The notes beneath the pieces are model-generated. The model was not told where the DNA came from, ran no database searches, and was given only the letters and a program-made list of their open reading frames with translations. Both the position numbers and the translations under genes were made by a program. Of a DNA stretch of 64,000 nt, positions 38,001-50,079 are shown piece by piece (positions within the stretch are counted from its first letter, which is position 1; every line of letters begins with the position of its first letter). Origin of the DNA: Linepithema humile (taxonomy: Eukaryota; Arthropoda; Insecta; Hymenoptera; Formicidae); assembly GCF_040581485.1 (NCBI RefSeq), contig NC_090128.1:11532001-11596000 (forward strand). Reading direction: 5' to 3'.

Positions 38001-41000
38001 CTATGACAAACTATAAACTATATAATATATAATATATATTATAGCTTAGCAAAAATTATAAATTTTTATAAAAAGTTTAAAGTAATAATGCAATTAAACA
38101 CGTAGTTCAATCAAGCTCGTCAATCATAACTATCAGTAATATCGATAATTTAACAAACATTATTTTCACAACTGTGCACTTAGAATTTCCCTCACGAAAT
38201 GTTTTCATCTAAAATTTTCCTCGCGTGTACTTAGCGCATTACTGGCCCCGATTCTTTTTAACTGACTAGCACGATGCCGTGACGTGCCTTTCAGGCAAAC
38301 AATACCGAGGCATCAAGAACGTCTACGCGCTTCATCCGCCGAATACAATATTCCAACAAGCCGTTTCGTGGCCATGCCGGTTAGTGAAACAAGATTGTTA
38401 CGCCCGCCTGCTGTTGCTGTCAGCAACATTTTCCGTTCAAATACGGAATTTCCGCTGCTTCCTTAGCGTGTAAAACAAGTCCTAAAATTTGGACGCAGAT
38501 GATAGAGATTACGTTCGCTCGTCGCATCAGATATTCTTTAACCATAAAAGAACAATAAGAACTATTGTACAGAACTTTGAGAGAATAAATATATTAGTAA
38601 ATCTTATAATTATAAATATTAGATAAAATAATATAAACTACTTAAAAATTTTTCTACATAAAAATTTGTAAAATTGAAATATTTTACTTTTTAATCGTAA
38701 ATGAATAACATTATTCTACTATAATTATGAATAATTAAATTTATATGGATCAAAATTTATAATAAATTATTTGAGCATTATTTAAATTCAGTAGAATAAA
38801 ACCATCTGAGAAATTAAATTTCTCGAAATTATACACAAAGTAATTTGAGAATTGATAATAATATGTGTAAATAATCTATATAATATTATTAGTACGCGAT
38901 ATGATTAAGCATAAAATGTTAAACAGAAAAATATTAACTTGAATATTTTCGAAATTGTTATCTGTGATAAAATAGGTATGCGTTGTATGATAACAGTATC
39001 AGCATTATTTGCTCCGCAAAAACAATTTGTGATATCATGTCAATATAGAGCGTAGTGATGCGTTTGTGATAACTATTATTTAATCAGAAAAAATTAAGCA
39101 AACTAATAATTTGTTTAATTAATATTTAAATCGTGAATAACACTTCCTCACAAAATTTAAGGAAATATCATTTTACGATCTTTTAATTTATCTCGTTAAG
39201 GACGCAATAAATCAATACTCAGAATTACAATACGTATTTTATCTCTGATAACAATCGTTCTATGCTTCGTAAAGTCATACAATACAATAATAATACAATG
39301 ATTTCGTTTAAAGAGATCTCTCTCGTTTAGTCTGTTCAATAGATCTTCGATTGTACTAACAAAATTATGTTATCTTTCTATAATGCCTTCATTATCGCAA
39401 CATTGTTGTCGATTGGATTATCAACCAAAAATTAAAGCCAATGTAAATCGATTAAGTTGTAAGGAGAACCTCTTTTTAGTAGTACGTAGGAAATCATTCC
39501 AAGATTATTATCAATTATTGATAGCGTATCGGATTTGATCTTTGACATTTCCGTACCGATGAAAACGTTTGCGTCCGGAGAGACATTTGTCTTGAACGAA
39601 TATAAAAGCGCCTCGAAACAACAATATTTTCCCGGTTAGACGCACCGCAGCTACGCTGCGCACGTTTTTGCATTTCTCCAAAGGAAAGAGTTACTTCCCG
39701 CTAATGCTTCTCCTCGGCATGCATATTTATTATTCGAGAACCGAGAGGTGGAGAAATTTGCCGTCTCTCAGATTTCAGTTTCTCCTTCTCTGTGCCGCGG
39801 TGTGCGGTTCTCTCTTCTCTCATCTAACTTCCGGCAGTACCGGAGGTTCGCAGTAAACTTTCGGGCAGTAACGCTTCTTTGTGAAAAGTGCTCGTTGAGT
39901 CGCGACGAGACCTGATGGATCGGAATACGGTGCAAGCGCGATTAATTTCTAATTTGCGTAAACTTTCCTTTTCTCTCTTTTTCTTACGAACACATGCAGA
40001 TGCAAAAGTTAATATCTTTCATATCTTAAAAAAAGAAAAGCGAAAAAGAGTTCATTTCCGAATTATTACTAATTTAATATAGTTTTTATTTGACACTCAC
40101 GCACACTACGGATATCAGGTTAGTTCTTGCTGGTCTTAAATTATTTCTTTTTCGATTTAGATTCTTTTACGCCGTTTTTGTAGCGAGCGCGCGCGTTGTA
40201 AGAACTTGGAGCTGAAGGCGCGAAGATTTTACGGAACATAACGGAGACGTAATGGAAACAGCTGGCAGAAGCTTACAGCGATTTCCATAAAATCGGACCA
40301 TTAAGATTCCCGTACAGTTGGAAGCTCGCGGCAGTCGTTTGCGTCTTCATCGCGAGGAATGTCTCACCGGGGCGCGAAAAATCAATATCACAGGAAATAG
40401 AAAATGTAAGATAACAATACGCTCGATGTCTCGATTTAATTTTGCACGTGTCAATATTTCTTTATATTTTCTACCCAGGACATTTATTGCTATCTAATTG
40501 TAAGTTTGATCAAAATTCCAGTGCCATCGACAAAAATTGAATTGCAGAAGAGCCGTGTACATCGTCATGCTTTCTTTGCTTTACCGGAAAGAAATATTTA
40601 TTCAATGTCCAACGACCGCAGTCCATATCGGGACGCGTGGTTTTTTTAAGCGCTTCGATGTAAATTTTCGCGCGCATGTGCGACCATGTATACATATATT
40701 AAATAGAACGAGAGAAATAGAGAGAATTAAAAAAAGAAAAACAAGACAAAAACAGAGAAAGGCAGGAATTGAAAGAAAGAAGGAGACGCAGCAATTGCGT
40801 GCGCGAAATGTTTTTCAATAAATCTGCGCACACAAGCGTATGTGCATTTCTCATATCTTCGACTCGCTCTCCTAAGGCTCGTTTTCACTCTTTTACTGAT
40901 ACGCAAACGAATCAACCGAAACGGGCTTCGGTTCCATTCTGTTTTTCTCCCAAACGAATACTCAACACATTCTACACCGGCCAAGCATAGTATGGATGCT

Positions 41001-44000
41001 ATAAAAAATATACCCAACAAAATATTTTGCGAATACATAAATCTTGAAATTCTTCCGCAGAATTATTTCTTGGAATATACATCTAATGTGGTTAAAAATA
41101 TGTGATCGGAATTAATTTTCCATTGTTCAACTATTATTCTAATAATCTAACAATCTAATTATATTATCATGTCATATAAAAACCTCATAAAATAAATGTA
41201 AAATATTTACATTTTCTTTGAATTCCTTTTTCGTTAATAAATGCATTTGCGGATAATTCGAATATACGTCGCGTTATTGGCCTACTGATTGCAATGACAA
41301 GAAATAAATTCAATAAACGCTTTGCGTCATGCATGATTCCGTAAAAATGTGTAATACTCTAGATATGCTTTATGAAAAATCTCGTTCTTCGATGTTTAAT
41401 TTCCGGCTTTCGCGAACTGTCAGCAACACATTCAAACTCCTTTTAACGTCGAAAGCAACTTGCTTTCAATGCGAATCCAAAGCAAGATATTGGTCTTTTC
41501 TTATTAAAAAAGAAAAAATACAAGTAGATGCATTAATTAAAAGCAACCTTTGCATTTCTGGCAGCCTTACAAATGTTCTCAATGTAATACTCTTTTCCAA
41601 AAAGATAAAATATTAAAAATGCAAAGTTTAAATCATAGATATTTCTGAGGATATTTTAAAAAGAATATATGTATCCTTCGTGGCACGTTAAACTTGGTCC
41701 AACTTTAAAGTTTGTTTAAATAAAAACATAATGTAAAACTAAACTTTTAAAAAGTCTAATATTAAGAAAATTGCAAGCAAAATGCTACAACAAAACTTTT
41801 AATTTTCAATACAGAAGAAACAACTCTAAATTCGACAGACATTCTACGATTAAAAAACAAAGAATTTTCTTTACATCCTACGTAAATATTATTTCCCATT
41901 CGTTTACGTTTCGCAAACCGTCTACAAAGATTGTAAATTTTGCTATTGTGCTCACAATCGATGTATAACGATAAAAAATTTGGAGAAAAAATGTGAAATG
42001 TACATTGCCACACGCACGCACAGTGAATGTCATGAAACACTTTCATTCTCGAAATTCTCATGGAAAATCCACAAATGTATATGCGATAAATCAAAGCCGA
42101 AATCTCATTGCTGGCCGCCCATTCGCACGCGCCAAAATGGCAATTCCATCGAACTTGGGCGCGCGGGAACACTTCGCGGCTCTAAATTGGATTATTTGCT
42201 CACCGAGATTCGCGAGCCGTAAACCCCCCAGCAGTATCCATTCTTCCACAGTTCACCGGGCAGGAAAAGGTAAGGCGACACCATAAAAAGTTCGCGGACG
42301 TACCTTGCCATAGAAATTTTAGCCTATAAACGCTTTAGTATTTTTTATGCTCGTGGCTGCTGTAACATTTATCTAAGAACATTTCGTTCCTGCTTTTTTC
42401 AAACATATTTCGACTTTTATATTCGCGCTTCATCTGCAGTAGTAAACACAGATAAAATTCCGCACTTTTTCTTTTCAAATGCAAATGCTCGTTATCTCTG
42501 CTAATTTCATTACTTAAAAAAATAATCTTATTAAATGCTGCTATTAATTATTCATTATATTTTATTACACAGAATAAAATAGAATCTAATAGAGCCGAAA
42601 TAGAGCTGCCTAATTACTCATTGTAATGAAAATTTTCGACAGTATCGTCCAATTAATTCTCGACTGATAAATTATCTATCGAACGTCATTTAGCTGTAAA
42701 CCAGATTATATACGTCATAACAAAAGTCATAACTGCAAAGTTACTCGATTTCAAAGTATACGGCGCCAACAAACTAAGCGTGGGCTGTTAAATATTCATA
42801 CGGGCCCCGTCTACGGCGCTATTATAATATAGTCTTAGCTAATTCAGCTCGTTATCACCGGGAACCAGTTCGAAGTAATTCCGGCTCAGCGAGCCAAGAT
42901 GACTTCGCCCCAGCTATTACAACTCCGAAGGGTGAGACGAAAGACGCTTATATCACGTTCATATCGGCAAAAATTGGAAAAAGGCAAAAGCGCGAGGGCG
43001 AGCATAAAATCGGAATATACCCTGTTGTCTTTAATTAATCCACCTCGCTCGCCGTGACTCGTGCATGTGAAATTAATAAGCTCGACGTTGGCTGAAGTTG
43101 CGGAAGTAGCTTCGCCCCGATGATATTACGGACTTAAATCTTCGATGAGGCTCTCGTAATAACGTGGAAGTATATTTTAGCGACACTAGTCGTGGAATTG
43201 CGAAGTAAAATTTCTACGCGCGATGCACGCGGGTTTAATTCTACATTTATTAATCTCTGTGAAGTTAGCATCCCATTTTAACAATATAAATAATAGAGTT
43301 TTAGCTCCTTTTCACAAAGAATTTTAAAGTTCCTGAAACATTTCAAAGAGTCCTGGCAATTAAATGTAAAAAATAGAAACCTCAAGAAATAAAGAAAATA
43401 TTTCAGTACTACGTTCTCTTTGTGTGAAAATTGTTGAATACTCTTTTTATTCAAATTTTACTTTAGTACGCATAATACATTTTATTTTCATTCTTACTTG
43501 TCTTTTTTGTTGTTATATCAGAATTATATTGTAATCAATATAATTTTTTGCTAAATTCTTTCATTTATATTTCGTTGTTAATAATTATTTTGTTACACAT
43601 ACCAATGTATTAAAAAATTATTTACACACTGTATAATAAACATTACAAATTTCGTTAAAATAAAATTTCATTACATTACATTAAATTATAAAATATTATG
43701 TACATTATTTTTTTAGCTCACCAAAAAAAATATCTCTTTTGTCACATTACTCGAAGGATAAATGTAGGCACATAGATCAAAATCAAATTTGTTATTTTAT
43801 GTATTCAGGCATTATTGATTCTGCGTGTTTCGTTATTGATTAAAATATATTATGCGTTTTAACAGGAAAGAATCATTGATTGAGATTGTATATGTAATAC
43901 TTTGATGGTAGAAACTAAATTCACGATCAAAGTACCACTCGTGATTCATACAAGTTTTACAAAAGTCGCAAGAAGCTCAACGACTTGTGATCTATATTGC

Positions 44001-45617
44001 AGTTGGTTTACTAAAACCGAGTGAGTGCATCATTGATAAGTTACGAATAAAGTCGCGGCTTAAATATAGTTTTACTAGACGACTGAGGCTCGCAAGTAGA
44101 GTGTTCAGAAAAATTCCCATCTCAGAAGGGATTCTGTTACGCTATTGTGCATAATACGAACATTTAATTAGGTTCAAAGCGCCGGAACTGATACAAAGAA
44201 CCTATCTGCGATCCGTGCGAACTTTGCAAAGGACCGAACAACCTAGCTCTCTGCATCGCTGATGCATTTGGGCTAATGAAACCCGTTGAATGCAACCCTG
44301 ACGGATTATGAATGTTAACTCGTATCCCTTTGCCGAGTTAAGTCTCGACTATGGTTAGGGTCAAACTACTCTTGCATTCGTGTTACTTTAGGACGTGCTT
44401 ATATAGATGCGTTTACACAGACCAACTTGATATAACCTAGAGATATTCTCTGTTCGAGGTTTGAGCAAGAAACATTTTAGAAACTCAATTTCTCGCAAAT
44501 CGTAAATAAATTCGCAATAGTAAATACGTTAGAGATATCCATTCGCATTTCCGTGAAAATAAGATCAAATCAACTGGAGAGTGAAATTTCATCATTTGGT
44601 AATTTAAATCTGCAGAGTCAAACGTTGAAGAAGTAATAAACTTAACAAAATCTGCAGAATGTGAGTTTACATTCCCGTATTAGCCAATTATTTAATGTTA
44701 TCAAATAGTTGAATAAATTGCCTGTTTTTCATTTCTCGAAACAATCCAAGCCGATTTGATATTACAGAACCCGGAAGGAAATGAGATGTCACGAGTGGCA
44801 TGATTCACGCTATAACTGAGCTTGATCGATGACTACATTATAGCCCGGTCCTTTGTATACGAAGCACTTGCATGTCACAGATTGCCTAATCTCTCACTGC
44901 GAATTCGCGCCTCTTGTGACTAATGCCGGCAGGCAATTCTGTTTCGCGGAATCGCTACTAATTACGATTTTACGGGGCCGGATATATCATCATGCTGTGC
45001 AGGTGGATTTCGTTAAACGAGCCGGACAAACGGAATATTAATCGGAAATACGTGCTTCCGTCGGCATCACAAGGTGTGCCACCTATCTATTGCATTTAAC
45101 GACATTCGTTCCGGGGTTTCTAATAAATAGTCGACTCGTTTCCACGATTGGTGAATATATCATTAAGTTTGCATGATTTTATAGAAATACGCGGATGCAC
45201 AAACATATGCGATAAAAATAATTCAGAGCGAGCTGAATTTGTTAGCTTGTTTTATTCGTAATAAAAAGTCGATGTTGCAATGTTCGATGTTATTCAATAC
45301 TTTTAATATCATCTAAAAAATTATAATTTATTTTTAATAATTATTTTCTTAAAAAAATTGTTAATGACAGTTGAGTGACGCTTTTATAATATCAAAAATG
45401 TAAAGAAAATTTATTGGCATAATGTAAATATTTCTACAAGCAACTTTTCGCTGAAATATCAGCTGTCAAGATACTGCAGCACGGAAAATCTAATAATTGA
45501 AAAGACTATAAATAACATTTAATTCCGACCACGCTGCAGCGTACTTCGGAAGGACATACATAACAGCAATATACCTCTTTTAGTATTTTCTTCCTCAATC
45601 CCTAATGTAACAAGGTA
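38001..45617. other. Intergenic / non-coding stretch
   Basis: No gene is firmly recognised over 7.6 kb. A TATAAAAG at about 39601, followed by GC-rich sequence and a 62-codon frame at 39668-39856 with hydrophobic runs, could mark a promoter and first exon, but no conserved domain supports it. Other frames at 41329-41616, 41762-42172 and 41993-42286 look incidental. The stretch could be introns of a long gene. Confidence 0.4.
40727..41038 (-). CDS. Possible small secreted basic protein (weak)
   Basis: This minus-strand frame of 103 codons begins MYSQNILLGIFFIASILCLA. That resembles a secretory signal peptide: short N-region, ~16-residue hydrophobic core, and a small-residue cleavage region near GVEC. 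A strongly Arg/Lys-rich segment with Cys residues follows. The last 25 codons are low-complexity Phe/Ser/Pro read from an A-rich tract, which argues against the full length being real. No family is recognised. A short exon with a donor inside the frame, or chance, are both possible. Confidence 0.2.
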   Translation of the reverse strand: MYSQNILLGIFFIASILCLAGVECVEYSFGRKTEWNRSPFRLIRLRISKRVKTSLRRASRRYEKCTYACVRRFIEKHFAHAIAASPSFFQFLPFSVFVLFFFF

Positions 45618-45731
45618 ATGGACGCTCCCGTGAGACACGAGCGTCCCCGTCGAGAAACGAAATTTATGATTGGATCGCATTCCCAAAGTAGCACGGGGAA
45701 CGTGGCGCGTGTTTATCTGCCGCGGATGCTG
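45618..45731 (+). CDS. Candidate first coding exon, unknown gene
   Basis: ATG at 45618 is preceded by an in-frame TAA 15 bases upstream. It opens 38 codons that end exactly at a consensus donor (CTG|GTAAGT, phase 0). The peptide starts MDAPVRHERPRRETKF and ends VARVYLPRML. The frame continues past the donor in CpG-rich DNA without a domain. The start/donor combination is suggestive but can arise by chance in GC-rich sequence. No downstream exon was identified in the window. Confidence 0.25.
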
Positions 45732-48700
45732 GTAAGTCTAATGGGGTGTAAAAGGGCCGAAGGTATATGGCGAATGGACGGACGAATAGGTCAACGAGCC
45801 GTATACCGAAGGAGAAACAGGGCGAGAAAATGCACCGGACCGAGCGAGGAAAAAAAGTGCTCGTGCACCAATCAAATAAATCACTCGCGCCGTTGCTGCC
45901 TGCCGCCTCTTCGCGCGGTTTTTTCTCCCTACGCATTTTCCGCCGCGCGTGTCTCTTTCCGTCCGCGCGATGTAAATTGCGACGTGAGCTTTGGCGTTTC
46001 CCCGAGTATATACCTGCTGCATCGAGCCGAACCGATTTTTTCTGCTATTGTGTTTCCATTCTCGCGATAATTGCTTCGCTACGTAATCAGAGCCGGTAAA
46101 GGAGCAAACGAATGCTCTTGAATGCACTTAGGAAAATGTAATCAACGAACTCATATGTAAATAGCAAAGAGAGATTATAGAAATTCGGAATACTAGTAGT
46201 AAAAACTAATGTAGACAAAGTTGAGAGTCTGCGAATTTTAATCTTGCACTGAGATGTCTGAAACCGCAGGATTGCTGAGCAGTAATTTCTTATTTCGTTT
46301 CTTTGAAAAGGATACATTGATGTTACGTCAAAGGCAGTCATCCTCGTGAAATTAATTACAGACCGTTCGTTGTACAGAACATGGAAATAAAGTTACACGA
46401 TGTTGCAAACGGATTGTTTTGCGCGGCGAGAACTCACCTAAAAACCTCCCTTCCGGACAGTTAAGCAATGCACTAATCCTTACGCGAGGCATATCGATAT
46501 TCGATTTCTAATTGATGACCTTACAATAATAATTTCAAACAAAATTCTGCATAAAAAAGATTAAATTTGTTTTATAGATTCGAAATTTACAGCGCATTTT
46601 GTTAACTCGTACTCGCAAGTTCGGCTAAGCAGACAATTAAAATTCGAATTCCATTTGAGAAAGAAGAAAACCCCAGCAATTATCGTTGCAATTCAAATCG
46701 TTGTTACAAGGACCAATTTCCATAAATTCCACGCGAAGCTTTTGTACTGCTTTAACCGGTTCTACATGGCCACATAATCCGGTTGAAAACTCTGTTAAAT
46801 GCCATGAGATACTATCTCGGAGGAAAAAATATCATAACAAAATAGAAAAATGTTCGAGAGTTTACCGCGTGATAATTTTTATCTTTTGTAAACTCGAATT
46901 TAAAGCAGATTTTCGCGTCATTAATTAGCTCCGTAAGTAATTATCAGTCCGAATTGATATAAATTACTACTAGAGTTGGACGGTTTTACTGTGTTTTTCG
47001 AGGGAACATTGAAAGTTAAAGCGCGTAGCAAAGCAGCGAAAACAAGCGACAGCCATCAGTATAAGTTCGGACAACCCAATTATATGAGAATTTCGTTACG
47101 AAAATCGGTTTTCTCGTAAGTCAGCGTCGTGGGTGAAGTCTCCAGCGCTTTTGGTTGATTTTACACGGCGGGGACATTACTCCGTTAGCTAAAATCCCGC
47201 TAAAACGTCGTTAAGCGGAGTGGAAACTGCGCGGAAGCGACGCTTTCATCAAAATCAGAGACACGCACGACATTTAAGAACAAGAAACGCGACCTCGTGC
47301 TTTTCGAACTTTCGTGCTCTCCCGGTTGCGAATAAACAGAACCGTCGTTCGCGAGAAAAAAGCTCGCGTCATAAGCAATCGCGATCACAGTTGTTCTAAT
47401 GTCACTGGCTTTTAAGTCAGCTTGAAAGCACTTTTATAGTGATATAAATAAACAACAAATTTCACACGACATTTTTAGTACTGAGATTTTTAATCCTCAG
47501 ATTTGTGGAAACCGCAAAATACAATTTTCTATTAAATATAAAATATTTAGCTGATAATATAATATTTAGTTGAAAACTAAAATGATATTTTCGAAACACT
47601 CTATGTAACAATGTGAAGTCGATACACGAACGCGTTGTCCTCTCGGGATGTTCGAACCAATTTACCGAGATTTCTCGGGTGCTTTTCGTAATCAAGCGTA
47701 CGTAGAGAGCGAGGAAGGAAAATACGTTGGAAAAAGAGGACAAGAGTCGGCGGAGATCTTTGATAAGACCGATAAAAGTGTCAGGCAGTAACGGCAGCGA
47801 CGTGCAAGGCTTCGTTGAGCCCCTAAAAGACGAAGGGCCAGTGATGGCGATGGCACAAGACGAGAGTAGGTGAAGCGGAGAGAAACGCAATTCGCGACAG
47901 AAAATAAATTTTACGAGACGTACACTGTGACTTTGTAAAAATAATGGCGACGGTGCATCGAACGTTTAAGCGCCTAACAATAGTATTAAATTTGGGTATA
48001 TTTCGCGTCGCAATCTTAACTAAGAATGAGAAATAATTGGAGTTCTAAAAAAAAATTATTGCAATTTTCTTACGAGTCGTTGGACAAACTATATTAATGT
48101 TAATGAGGATTATCGTGCGGAACTAATAAACATAAAATATAGCTATAAACATTTTGTGCTCAGCATAAAATGCTGCACAAAGATAAAAAATACTTTAAGC
48201 GTGCTTAATTTCGTAGCATTTCTGCTACGAAATTAATAGAATTCAAAAATAAAAAAGAAAGCTGCGTTCAACATTTATGTCGCCATTGCTTTAAATAAAA
48301 TCGATAACAATTAAAAAATGATAATTATATATTTAAAAATAATTAATTAATTTTATTATTCAATATTATTGTATTAGAGATATATAGAGATGGTCTTTTA
48401 AATAAACTATTGATAGTAACTTCTATTTATTGTCTATCTACTTCAATTATAAGATGATTTAGATATCCCGAATGGAAACTATCGGTAAACATTCAATATT
48501 GGAGAAAAGCCATGAGAGTCAAACGAGACTTCATCGTCCTGAATCCCACACGGGGACTATCGAGTGATCCTGTTTGCCAGAGCATCATCGTTTATATAAG
48601 TGGTATAACTTCATCCGTTAAACAGTGGTAGAACGTGATAAAGGGAAGCAACTTACGAATAATAACCCTTTCAACTCTTCAATGTTAACCATAGGTTTTA

Positions 48701-50079
48701 CAGCTATAGTTAACGAGTACAATTTCGGAACTTTTCTTTCATTTCACTTCGTGAAACTTGATAAATTTATAATGAGCAGAACTATTAATTTTATGACAAA
48801 ACTTATGAATAACATTATCTTCGATATCAAAGGCACAAATATAAAGATAATGACAATATAATTTCGAGCGGAAATAAAATTAGCATATTCGCCAATTTTC
48901 AGATTAAATGCCTCATAAATTTATTCGAATTGTTGCTAATATTCATATATATCATAATTTAGATTCAGAAATGTTGCAGGTTTAAATAAACGTTCATACT
49001 TTGCGAGAATAAATCTCACATTCAACAAATAAAAATTAACAATGAAGATAGTAAATTAAATTTAAAAAAAAAAATCGAGCAATTAAAAAGCGTGCGATAT
49101 CGAAAGCATTCTACTTTATTTAACGTTTTAGATAGACCGATTTTTTTTTCGCGTTGTTTGTAAGCAGTGCTCGCTCGGGAGTTATGCCGGACGATTTATT
49201 TAAGCGGACAAACTTAACCTAACAGTCAAGCTCAAGATAGGAGCCCAGGAATGCCGGACGATTCAGACATCGCTGCCTTGAATCTGAACGCGCGCTTAAG
49301 CTCTCAACGGCTACCAGAGAGAAGCCTGAGAGCGGCCATCCTGGCGTTTTTCGTAGGACGTCCACTGTCCTTTATTCAATATCTGCAATATCTATTTTAA
49401 AACTGGAATTACATTGTCATATTTTTTTTTCGACACTGTGTCTAATATACATTTACCAAAATGCGAATCAAAAGAGTACGACTTCCTATAAGAATTTATT
49501 TTTGCATTGAAATACCAAGTATAATTCCAACTTTAAAATAGATGTAGATACGTTGTTATAAGTATAGATGGATAGGTTAGAAAAGATTAGGATAACATTG
49601 GCGCATTGTAAGAATAAATACAATTCAATAATCATTAATTGCAAACGTATTTTTCTATTACGTTAATTAATTGGAATATGTTGTGCAAAATATTTGCGAT
49701 GTATCTTTAACCAATACTTGTCACATACACTTTAAAAAATTTTCTGACTATTGCTGTACCAAATATAATACTTAATCCTGTCAGACTTAATTGTTTTTAA
49801 TAAATTTGAGCAAGTCTAAATAATATTGAATCATATAAGAAGATAGTACAATAAAAACATTTACTGATATAATGAGCTTTATTTCAAGCTCTGTTACTGT
49901 GTATTTTCGTATGCACAACAACAAGAGACAAATAAATACATATATTGCATGATTAAATCGGTACTAATCTATGCTAACCCATCCACTATTTTAAATAATG
50001 AATCTATGAATGTGAAAATTTATTCATAATATTCCTTGATGTTCTTAATATAAATTTTCAATTTACTTAACTTGAGAGA
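45732..50079. other. Non-coding stretch
   Basis: CpG-rich to about 46120, then mixed. A minus-strand frame at 47462-47890 (142 codons) is open, but its C-terminal half is AT-rich and no family is recognised. A perfect hairpin lies at 48205-48236. Nothing else is supported. Confidence 0.4.
48205..48236. repeat. Perfect hairpin, 14-bp arms, 4-nt loop
   Basis: TTAATTTCGTAGCA, loop TTTC, then the exact reverse complement. Isolated, with no neighbouring repeat structure seen. Confidence 0.75.

Noticed and set aside
46438..46492. Minus-strand ATG with 18 codons ending at GTGAGT
   Set aside because: No acceptor, conservation or follow-on exon; such combinations are expected by chance at this length.
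47640..47660. Possible tRNA B-box on the minus strand (GGTTCGAAC)
   Set aside because: The following bases do not complete the B-box consensus and no A-box or cloverleaf fits upstream.
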